DNA from: Actinomycetota bacterium
GTDB lineage: Bacteria; Actinomycetota; Actinomycetes; S36-B12; GCA-2699445
Assembly (NCBI GenBank): GCA_020438795.1
Contig: JAGQTY010000022.1
Span: 1 to 52,514, forward strand
Length of the DNA stretch: 52,514 bases
Direction: 5' to 3'
Notes under the pieces: generated by a model
What the model was told of the DNA's origin: nothing
The model's input: the letters and a program-made list of their open reading frames with translations, nothing else
Databases searched by the model: none
Position numbers and translations under genes: made by a program
In this document: piece after piece, positions 15,292 to 22,772 of the stretch
Layout of the letters: each line of letters begins with the position of its first letter
How positions within the stretch are numbered: position 1 is the first letter of the stretch

Positions 15292-17163
15292 CTACAGACC
15301 CAGGAGCCGGGCCTGCTCGGCGAACTCTGGGAACTGAGCCCGCACCTCGGAGAAGGACCCCTGCGCCACCATCCGGCCCCGGTCGAGGCAGATCACATGA
15401 TCCGCCCGCTGGACCGTGGCCAACCGGTGGGCCACGGTCACGCGAGTCATCTGTGCGCCCAGCGATCTGATAGCTGTGGCGACGTCGTCCTCCGTCTGTG
15501 CATCCAGCGAACTGGTCGCTTCGTCCAGGATCAGGACGGTCGGGCGGCTGTAGAGGGCACGTGCCAGGCCCACGCGCTGACGCTGCCCACCGCTGAGCCG
15601 GACCCCGTTCTCGCCGACGATCGTGTCAAGGCCGTCGCGTTGCTGCATCAGGAACCGGTCCAGCTGCGCCAGTTCCAGAGCACGCCGGACCGCTTGGTCG
15701 TCCACCTTCGCCGGGTCGATCGCGAGTGCCACGTTCTCCCGGATCGATCCCGGCACCAGGTACACGTCCTGGGGAACATACGCCAGGCGCCCGGGCCACA
15801 GCGCTGTGTGGTTCGCAGGTGAGTAGTTCCCGATCTTCACCGACCCGGAATCCGGACTCAGCAGTCCCAGCATGACGTCGACCAGAGTCGTCTTGCCTGC
15901 ACCGGACGAACCGACGACGGCAACGAAATCGCCAGAGCGGATATTGAAGGAGACCTGATGTAGGGCTCGTCCGCTGCCGCCCGGGTATGCGTAGCTGACC
16001 GAGTCGAAGCGAATGTCACCGGGCGCTCCAACCGCCCGCCCCAAATCGTCAGGGATCCGGGCGGACTCCTGCCGGTTCTGTGCGCTGGGGAAGGGCAGGT
16101 TCTCGAGGAGTTCGAGGGCCGTTGCTGCGGCGGCTCGAGCGGATTGCGCCTGCAGGGCGGAGGCTACGAGCCTCATGAAGGACGGCATCATCCGGGAACC
16201 GGCGATGACGAACAGGATCAGAGTCCCCAGCGTTTCCTGCGGGCTGGTCGTCAGCAGCAGCGTCCCCGCCACCAGCACGCCGCCCATGATGAGCGCGACT
16301 TCCATTGCGTAGCGAGGGAGGGCTGCGTTGGTGAAGAGCGTGGCTCGTCTCTCACAGGCGCGGGTTCGTATCGCCGTGATGCGGCGACCGTAGTCCTCCG
16401 TCCTTCCCAGGGTCGAGGTCTCGCGGTGGGTCCCAAGGGCGTCGCGGACCAGGTCGTGACTGGCGATGTCGGCATTCGTCGCCGCACGGCCCGCGTTCAG
16501 TGCGGTGCGGCCCAGCCACCGGTGCAGCGCCAGGGCGATGAGGATGAAGTAGGCGAAAGCGATGAGGGTCACGATCGGATCAACGAGGACGAGGACGGCA
16601 GCGAGGAGAACCAGGGTCACTGACTCAGTGATCATTACTGCGATCGAACTCGGAATGGTGATGGTGGCAGCTGTCATCCCGTTGGTCAGGGCCAGCAGGG
16701 TCCATTGGCTACTGTTCCGGCTGAGCTCCAACGGCGACGCCGCCAGCATGCGCCCGGTTGCCCGAGCCGAGGCCCTACTGGCGGCACCGGCCAGGGAGCG
16801 GTTCATCCCGCGAGCCATCAGCGCGTTGATGACGCTCTTCCCGATCAGCAGGGCTGCTGCCAGGGCCGCAAGCACCAGGCCGAACGTCGCCGCGTCCGCG
16901 GTCTCAACCAGTGGGTCGGTGAACGGCAATCCGAGCAGCCAGTCGGGCAACCCGGACCCTGTGGCGATGGATCCCAGCCCCACAATGACCAGGCCCAACA
17001 GGACCACGCCGGCGAGGTCAAGCAGGCCCGTCGCCGCTTGGGCCAGCACAATGAGGCGGAACCTGCGACGGTCTCGAGCATCAAGCAACGCGAAGCTGCC
17101 TCGTACGACGGCGCGCAAGGGCCAGTCCCGGTGAGTCCGGTACAGCTCGTCGCGGGTGGGCAT
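15292..17163 (-). CDS. ABC exporter, fused permease and ATPase
   Basis: This is a half-transporter of 623 residues. An N-terminal membrane domain carries about six helices (about residues 40-330), followed by an ATPase domain. Walker A is GSSGAGKTT, the Q-loop region lies near LAYVPQDVYLVPGS, the signature is LSGGQRQRVGLARAL, Walker B is VLILDEATSSLD and the H-loop is VAHRLAT. There is no N-terminal C39 peptidase domain, so it would not cleave a double-glycine leader. The start is placed at ATG 17163 (MPTRDELYRTHRDW); upstream in-frame residues have no family character. Followed 45 bases later by the nucleotidyltransferase gene. It likely exports the product of the locus, or flips a lipid-linked sugar. 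Confidence 0.9.
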   Translation of the reverse strand: MPTRDELYRTHRDWPLRAVVRGSFALLDARDRRRFRLIVLAQAATGLLDLAGVVLLGLVIVGLGSIATGSGLPDWLLGLPFTDPLVETADAATFGLVLAALAAALLIGKSVINALMARGMNRSLAGAASRASARATGRMLAASPLELSRNSSQWTLLALTNGMTAATITIPSSIAVMITESVTLVLLAAVLVLVDPIVTLIAFAYFILIALALHRWLGRTALNAGRAATNADIASHDLVRDALGTHRETSTLGRTEDYGRRITAIRTRACERRATLFTNAALPRYAMEVALIMGGVLVAGTLLLTTSPQETLGTLILFVIAGSRMMPSFMRLVASALQAQSARAAAATALELLENLPFPSAQNRQESARIPDDLGRAVGAPGDIRFDSVSYAYPGGSGRALHQVSFNIRSGDFVAVVGSSGAGKTTLVDVMLGLLSPDSGSVKIGNYSPANHTALWPGRLAYVPQDVYLVPGSIRENVALAIDPAKVDDQAVRRALELAQLDRFLMQQRDGLDTIVGENGVRLSGGQRQRVGLARALYSRPTVLILDEATSSLDAQTEDDVATAIRSLGAQMTRVTVAHRLATVQRADHVICLDRGRMVAQGSFSEVRAQFPEFAEQARLLGL

Positions 17164-17316
17164 GAGGCCATCTTCCACGGAAAGTGGAGCCTGCAGGGGC
17201 AATGCGATGAGAACCCTCCACGGGCTCTCCCCGGACAACCGGCCCAAGGCGCCCCGACACCTGGTTTGCTTCAGTTCCTATGCAGGGGTGCGTCCCTCGC
17301 CGGAGGATTCTGCCCG

Positions 17317-17328
17317 CCAAACGTATGG
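17317..17328. promoter_or_regulatory. Possible LacI-type operator half-match
   Basis: CCAAACGTATGG is a 12-base near-palindrome (one mismatched pair) with the central CG and AAACGT half-site also found in the stronger site at 24691-24708. It lies between the divergent exporter operon and the propeller gene, so it could serve either. Confidence 0.35.
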
Positions 17329-17395
17329 TCAGCGGACTCATCCGGCACACGCAGTTGCTTCGGTGCATAGGCTTACTGGTGAGGAGAGGTGCGCG

Positions 17396-19158
17396 ATGAG
17401 GGCGAGAAGGCTTGGACGGACTGCTGCGACCATCGGGAGCTCGCTCGCTCTGGTCCTGGCCGCGATTGCTGCTACACCCGCGGCCCTGGCCGACGGGCCC
17501 AACACGTTCACAGATACCGGTTCGATGAGTCAGTCCCGCGCGGTACACACCGCATCGCTGCTCTTTATGACGGGAGGGTGCTGATCGCGGGCGGGGAGGG
17601 GACTGCGGACGTGAGCGTCAACACTGCGGAGGTCTACGACCCCGTTGCCGGGACGTTCACTGCCACAGGGTCCATGGCTCAGGCACGCCAGTCCCAGACC
17701 GCCACGGTTCTCCAGGATGGCAGAGTGCTCGTTGCCGGAGGCTTCGACGAGTCTTACACCGCACTTGCCTCAGCGGAGATCTACGATCCGAGCAGCGGTA
17801 CCTTCACGGCCACTGGATCCATGACGACGGCACGAGGAGCGCAGACCGCGTCCCTGCTCCCCGATGGCAGAGTGCTGGTCGCCGGCGGCCAGGATGCTTC
17901 ACTGGATTCGCTGGCCAGCGCCGAAATCTACGATCCCGCAACTGGCGCATTCTCCGCGACGGGCAGCATGAGCACACCGCGGTTCATCCAGGCGGCTGCA
18001 TTGCTGACCAGCGGCAAGGTGCTGATCGCGGGCGGCTCCAACGATACCGAGCTGGCGCTTGCGAGTGCCGAGATCTTCGATCCGGCGGCGGGCACGTTCC
18101 TGCCGACCGGCGCCATGACCAGCGCTCGAGCCGATCCGACCGCGTCCGTGCTCGAAGACGGCAAGGTACTGCTGGCTGGTGGCGTCAACGGCGTATTCAC
18201 TTCCCAGAACAGCGCCGAAGTGTTCGATCCGGCCACCGGGCGGTTCACTGTGACCGGGTCCATGAGCGCCCCCCGCTTTGCCCAGAGCGCGACCGTGCTG
18301 CAGAGCGGCAAGGTGCTCGTTGCGGGAGGGGCCCAGCTCTTTCTCACCACCGGCCAGGCCCTGGCCAGCGCAGATGTGTACGACCCGTTGTCCGGGGAGT
18401 TCTCGGCAACGGAGAATTCGATGACCACTCGCAGGGCGGGGCAGACTGCAACGCTGCTCGCCGATGGCCAGGTGCTGCTGGCCGGGGGTGCTGATCAGTT
18501 CAGCTCAAGCGGCTATGACCAGCCCACGGCGACCGCCGAGCTCTACACGCCAGCCAACCCGGTGCCCAGGACGATCGAGCCCCCCGAGGGCTCCACCCTC
18601 GGTGGGACGGAGGTGACGATCGGCGGCTCCGAGTTCGTGGCAGGCAGCACCGTCACGATCGGCGGCACGGCCTGTGCGATCACGGCGACGACCGCCACGA
18701 CGTTGACCTGTGTCACCGGTCGCCACGAGGCCGGCGCAGCAGATGTGATCGTCAGCAACCCCGGCTCGCGAACGGGCACACTTCCCGACGCTTTTCAATA
18801 CGTGACACCAACCACGACGCTCACCGTGACTGCTCGGGCCAAGAACAAGAAGCTCAAGCCTGCAGAGAGGGTCACCGTGGTGAAGCGCGCCACTACCAAT
18901 GGCGAGCTGACGGCGGTGAAAGCCCACTGCTATCTCGACGGGAACAAGATCACCGGAAAGCGGGCCAAGTCCATCTGCAAGGTCAGGACGAACGATCGCA
19001 CGGGAAGGATCGTGGTACGGCCTGCATGCAGTGTCCATCTGAAGGTGAAGGCCATCGTGAGGGCCAGAGCTCCACAGGCCAAGGGGTCGACCTGGACGCG
19101 AACGTGGAGAGTCAAGCATGCACCGCGAACCCATTGTGGAGTCCATGGAAACGGCTGA
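17396..19158 (+). CDS. Secreted seven-bladed Kelch-type propeller protein, frameshifted in blade 1
   Basis: The true N-terminus starts at ATG 17396, 9 bases after GAGGAG, and is a signal peptide (MRARRLGRTAATIGSSLALV, then cleavage after AALA at about residue 32). Seven repeats of about 49 residues follow, each with a TGSM-type opening, a DGRVLVAGG-type strand and AEIYDP, consistent with a seven-bladed Kelch-like propeller. An IPT/TIG domain comes next (from PPEGSTLGGTEVTIGG), then a C-terminal four-cysteine domain shared with the neighbour at 19275. The frame breaks inside blade 1 between 17561 and 17568: the signal frame ends at TGA 17582-17584, while the repeat frame resumes at DGRVLIAGG. 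A one-base loss or two-base gain explains it. It is listed as CDS because about 90% is intact; it is a pseudogene if the break is real. Confidence 0.8.
18817..19155 (+). other. C-terminal four-cysteine domain (copy 1)
   Basis: About 113 residues at the protein's C-terminus, basic and with four Cys. The conserved pattern is CxLxGxxITGK, then C, PACSVxLKV, ARAP, TWxRTWRV, PRTxC, ending CGVHGNG. The same order is found at the end of the next protein, which has otherwise unrelated blades. Confidence 0.75.
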
Positions 19159-19262
19159 GGACTGCCAAATCCCCCGAAGTCCTGCGTGGAACCCAGCCGT
19201 CGCGCGGGACTCAAGTGATCCGACGAGGCTAGCTCGCCGTGCATCGCTGAGCGTCGACTCGC

Positions 19263-19268
19263 GATACT
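19263..19268 (+). promoter_or_regulatory. -10 box of leaderless type for the Cys-repeat propeller gene
   Basis: GATACT ends exactly 6 bases before the GTG start at 19275, the same spacing as at the GT4 gene. No ribosome-binding site is evident. Confidence 0.5.
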
Positions 19269-19274
19269 GACGAT

Positions 19275-21518
19275 GTGAACAACAGGTCAGGTGTGCCCCG
19301 AAGATGGCTGGCTCCCGGCGGAGTCGCCTCCGGCATCCACGAGTCCTGGTTCGCGGCTGGCCAGCGCCGGTGGAGCGTGCTCTTGCTGGTCGTGGCAGTC
19401 ACCGTCTCCGGCATGATCCCGCTGGTGCTGGCTGCACCGGCTCATGCGGGCGTCGGGGATCTGGGGTTTGAGGAGTGCATCGCCGACAGCGGCGCCAACG
19501 GCTGTGAAGATCCTGACGAGGACTCTCTGGACACTGCGGGAGCAGTCGCTGTGTCAGGGGACGACTCGAATGTCTATGTGGCCAGCATTGGGGCGAATTC
19601 CGTGACCACCTTCGCTCGTGATTCGGCCACGGGCGTGTTGAGTCAGACGGGGTGTGTCGCCGATGGCGGCGCCAATGGCTGCGATGACCCGGTCAGGGAC
19701 TCCTTGAGCGCCCCTTGGGGAGTTGCCGTGTCGGCGGATGGCGCCAATGTGTACGTCACCAGCAGTGGTGGGGACGCGGTGACCACGTTCACTCGTGATC
19801 CGGCGACAGGCTCCCTGAGTCAGTTGGGGTGCATTGCGAATGGCGGTGCAAATGGCTGCGATGACCCGGCCAAGGACTCCATGGCCGGCGCGCGGGGAGT
19901 GGCTGTATCTGCGGACGGCAAGAATGTCTACGCGACCGGTCAGACCGACAATTCAGTGACCACGTTCACTCGGGACCCGGCCACGGGTGGGTTGAGCCAG
20001 GCAGGGTGCGTCGCCAACGGCGGCGAGAATGGGTGCGACAACCCCGCCAAGGACTCCTTGGCTCAGGCAACTGCGGTGACAGTATCCGGGGATGGCGCCA
20101 ACGTGTACGTCACCAGCAACAGCGGGGATGCGCTGACCACGTTCACCCGGGATACGGAGACGGGTGCGTTGAGTCAGTTGGGGTGTGTCGCCAACGGCGG
20201 GGCCCATGGCTGCGACGACCCTGCCAAGGATTCCCTCGACAGTGTCCGAGGAGTGGCCGTGTCCCCGGACGGTGACCACGTGTACGCCACCAGCTTCAGC
20301 GGGCAAGCGGTGACCACGTTCAGCCGCGATCCTGCGACGGGTGCGTTGGATCAGTCGGGTTGTATCGCAAACGGTGGCGCGAATGGGTGTGACGACCCTG
20401 CGAAGGATTCCTTGGCGGGTGCGTTCGGGTTGAACATCTCGGCTGATGGCGCCACTGTCTACGTGGCCGGCCAGTCGGCCAATTCGCTGACCACGTTCGC
20501 TCGTGATCCTGCGACCGGTGCCTTGAGTCAGCTGGGCTGTGTCGCCGACGGTGGCGCCAATGGCTGTGACGATCCGGTCAAGGATTCGCTGGGTGGCGTG
20601 CGTGGAGTCAGTGTGTCCGCAGACACAACCAACGTCTACACGGCCAGCACGACCGGCAATTCGGTGACCACGTTCAATCGTGACGTTCCCCGCTTCTCGG
20701 CCGCACCGGATCCGCTGTCCTTCCCTGCTCAGAGGGTCGACACCAGGTCCGCGCCGGGGACCTTGTCAGTCACAAACACGGGCAGTGCCGAACTGACGAT
20801 CAGTGAAGTCTCGGTGATGGGTCCCGATCTGGGCCAATTCGCGATCGATAGTGACGCCTGCACCGCAGCGCCTGTCGCCATCGGCGGTACGTGCGATGTG
20901 ACAGTCGTGTTCACTCCAGCGAGCAGTGGGGGAAAGTCCGCAAGCCTGCGCTTCGTGGATGATGCCCTCGGCAGTCCCCATGCCGTCACCATCGACGGGT
21001 CTGGCATCACGCCGGCATCACCGACACCCGAACCCACCTCACCCATTCCCTCGCCCACCTCGACTGACCCGACTCCAACCATCAGTCCGCCCGCCCCGGC
21101 ACCCACCCCTTCTCCATCTCCCCAGCCGGTGACCGACCTAGTGGTCAAGGATGCAGTCGGCAAGGGCACAGCGTTGCAGCCCGGCAAGAAGACCCGGCTG
21201 GTCAAGGCGGTCGCCAGCCGCAGTACTCAAAACCTCAGTAGCGCCAAGGATCAGTCCTGGATCAGGAAGGTCCGTACCCGCTGCTCGCTGCAGGGTCGCA
21301 ACCTCACCGGCAAGGACAAGCGAGCCAACTGCCGGTTCGTCACCAGGACGACGAAGAAGAAGGTCGCCGTAACCGTCACACCCAAGTGCAGCGTTGGCCT
21401 GAAGGTCCACGTCAGGATTCTTGCGCGAGCGCCCGGCAGCAGCCGCACCACGTGGCAACGAACCTGGCGTGTGGGGAACCGGCCCCGCACGACCTGCGCC
21501 CTGCACGCCAACGGCTGA
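19275..21518 (+). CDS. Secreted seven-repeat propeller protein with Cys-paired repeats
   Basis: This 747-residue exported protein has a long signal peptide (hydrophobic RRWSVLLLVVAVTVSGMIPL, cleavage near APAHA/G at residue 58). Seven repeats of about 62 residues follow, each with GCxANGGANGCDDPAKDSL, then GVAVSADGANVYV and VTTFxRDPATGxLSQ, which resembles lactonase/YVTN-type propellers. Every repeat carries two Cys seven to eight residues apart, an unusual feature suggesting one disulfide per blade. Next come a choice-of-anchor/ASPM-SPD2-Hydin-like beta domain (from SFPAQRVDTRSAPGTLSV), a Pro/Thr/Ser-rich linker of about 45 residues, and the four-cysteine C-terminal domain. No catalytic residues are recognised; an adhesive or structural surface role is inferred. 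Confidence 0.88.
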   Translation: MNNRSGVPRRWLAPGGVASGIHESWFAAGQRRWSVLLLVVAVTVSGMIPLVLAAPAHAGVGDLGFEECIADSGANGCEDPDEDSLDTAGAVAVSGDDSNVYVASIGANSVTTFARDSATGVLSQTGCVADGGANGCDDPVRDSLSAPWGVAVSADGANVYVTSSGGDAVTTFTRDPATGSLSQLGCIANGGANGCDDPAKDSMAGARGVAVSADGKNVYATGQTDNSVTTFTRDPATGGLSQAGCVANGGENGCDNPAKDSLAQATAVTVSGDGANVYVTSNSGDALTTFTRDTETGALSQLGCVANGGAHGCDDPAKDSLDSVRGVAVSPDGDHVYATSFSGQAVTTFSRDPATGALDQSGCIANGGANGCDDPAKDSLAGAFGLNISADGATVYVAGQSANSLTTFARDPATGALSQLGCVADGGANGCDDPVKDSLGGVRGVSVSADTTNVYTASTTGNSVTTFNRDVPRFSAAPDPLSFPAQRVDTRSAPGTLSVTNTGSAELTISEVSVMGPDLGQFAIDSDACTAAPVAIGGTCDVTVVFTPASSGGKSASLRFVDDALGSPHAVTIDGSGITPASPTPEPTSPIPSPTSTDPTPTISPPAPAPTPSPSPQPVTDLVVKDAVGKGTALQPGKKTRLVKAVASRSTQNLSSAKDQSWIRKVRTRCSLQGRNLTGKDKRANCRFVTRTTKKKVAVTVTPKCSVGLKVHVRILARAPGSSRTTWQRTWRVGNRPRTTCALHANG
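21139..21515 (+). other. C-terminal four-cysteine domain (copy 2)
   Basis: About 125 residues with the same cysteine order and the same ending motif as copy 1 (TPKCSVGLKV, ARAPGS, TWQRTWRV, PRTTCALHANG). It is placed after a Pro-rich linker, as a terminal anchoring or export domain would be. Confidence 0.75.
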
Positions 21519-21532
21519 CCGAACCCTTTCGG
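21519..21532 (+). terminator. Short hairpin after the Cys-repeat propeller gene
   Basis: CCGAA-CCCT-TTCGG begins directly at the stop codon region. The stem has only 5 bp and there is no T-tract, so this is a weak candidate. The rest of the 104-base convergent gap shows nothing else. Confidence 0.3.
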
Positions 21533-21622
21533 CACCCGTTGGCATTGCTCACTGATCCGGGGTCATCACTCGACCGACAAGAACCGGGCTCGTCGGCGAC
21601 ACTGCCCGGATTGAACTAATCA

Positions 21623-22630
21623 TCAGCCGTCACTTCTCGATGGCCGGGTTCGCAGCGATGATTCCCGTACGAGGAACCTGTAGGGAAGATGGTCAGTGGT
21701 CGGGAGATCCGCTCCTCTCACGACAGCGATCAGCGCTTGCGCCAACAGGTCGGCGCAAGCGACTGCTTGCATGGACACCACCGAGACCGGCGGGTCAGTC
21801 TCTGCCTCCACCGCTCCTTCCGTGCGGCCGACGAGCAGGACGTCGTCAGGGACACGAGCACCAGCAGCGCGGATACCGGCCAGTGCCGCCCGAGGAAAAG
21901 GAATCAGGAGAAAGATGGCGTCGGCTCCCTCCGCAACGCTCAGCTGCGCCAGGTCGTGCACCTGTTCGCTGCTGAACGACCCGACGTAGGTGTTGACGGA
22001 CAGCCCTTGACCTTGGGCTGCCGCTTCGACGGACGAGGTGGCTATCTCGCTGTAGTTGGCTGCGATGTCGGGGCGGATGATGGCCAACTGGGTTGCGCCC
22101 TGCTCCCGAAGGTGCGCCACGACTTCGAGTGCGTACTGTTCATGATCATGGGTAAGGCTCATCACCACCGAGTCGTGATCGTTGGTCTGTCCAAGAACTA
22201 TCACTGGCAGCCCTGGTGTGAACCAGTCATCGTTGATCGGCTGGTCCCCAACCACGACCAGAGCTGAGAGCTCCTCGGTGGCGGGTTGCTGCTGCTGGGG
22301 AATCAGCTGAATGGCGATATTCTCTGCCGCCAGGCGCGTCGAGAGTTGCCGAAGCAGGCGATGACCGAAAAGGCGGGGCATGTCTTCGAAGTCCTGCAAC
22401 AACGCCTCACCCACCAGCAGGCCCACGGGGCCAGGCGCGCTGCCCTGGAGGGTGAGGGCACGATGGCTGGGTCGATAGCCCAGGTCTGCTGCGACTTGCT
22501 GCACCCGGCGGCGGGTCTCCTCGGCGACGCCGGCCTTGCCGTGCAGGGCGTTGGACGCGGTGGTGACCGAAACAAAGGCGCGCTCGGCGACATCGCGCAG
22601 CCGTGTCCGTTGCTGTCGCGGGCCGTTCAC
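21623..22630 (-). CDS. LacI-family transcriptional regulator
   Basis: This 335-residue regulator has an N-terminal LacI helix-turn-helix (RLRDVAERAFVSVTTASNAL, about residues 10-29), the hinge GYRPSHRALTLQGS, and a periplasmic-binding-protein-like effector domain (GPVGLLVG, then VVAHLREQGATQLAIIRPD and onward). The GTG start at 22630 is the first plausible one. LacI regulators bind palindromes centred on CG, and a candidate site lies at 24691-24708 upstream of the adjacent secreted-protein gene. The effector is unknown; the family usually senses sugars. Its location inside the locus makes it the likely local switch. Confidence 0.9.
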   Translation of the reverse strand: MNGPRQQRTRLRDVAERAFVSVTTASNALHGKAGVAEETRRRVQQVAADLGYRPSHRALTLQGSAPGPVGLLVGEALLQDFEDMPRLFGHRLLRQLSTRLAAENIAIQLIPQQQQPATEELSALVVVGDQPINDDWFTPGLPVIVLGQTNDHDSVVMSLTHDHEQYALEVVAHLREQGATQLAIIRPDIAANYSEIATSSVEAAAQGQGLSVNTYVGSFSSEQVHDLAQLSVAEGADAIFLLIPFPRAALAGIRAAGARVPDDVLLVGRTEGAVEAETDPPVSVVSMQAVACADLLAQALIAVVRGADLPTTDHLPYRFLVRESSLRTRPSRSDG

Positions 22631-22718
22631 GACTCCATTGTGCCGCGCAGACAGGGCCCAGAGCCATTGTGGTGGCAGCCTGCCCCGGGCGCCCCGGCTG
22701 GTCCCGACTGTCCCGAGA

Positions 22719-22736
22719 CCCCCGCTGCGTTGGGGG
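22719..22736 (-). terminator. G/C hairpin after the 604-residue secreted protein gene
   Basis: Five C (22719-22723) and five G (22732-22736) flank an 8-base loop, 37 bases beyond the stop of the minus-strand gene at 22773. There is no T-tract. Confidence 0.4.
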
Positions 22737-22772
22737 CGTTACTCCTCAGGTCAACAGGGGGGCCATCGGTCA

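Noticed and set aside
15292..17163. Peptidase-containing bacteriocin exporter (C39-ABC)
   Set aside because: The N-terminus has no C39 Cys protease domain; only the membrane and ATPase domains are present.
17389..17560. Start at 17389 for the Kelch-type protein
   Set aside because: That frame gives a non-secretory, repeat-free N-terminus; the neighbouring frame from ATG 17396 gives a signal peptide and the start of blade 1, so a frameshift explains the data better.
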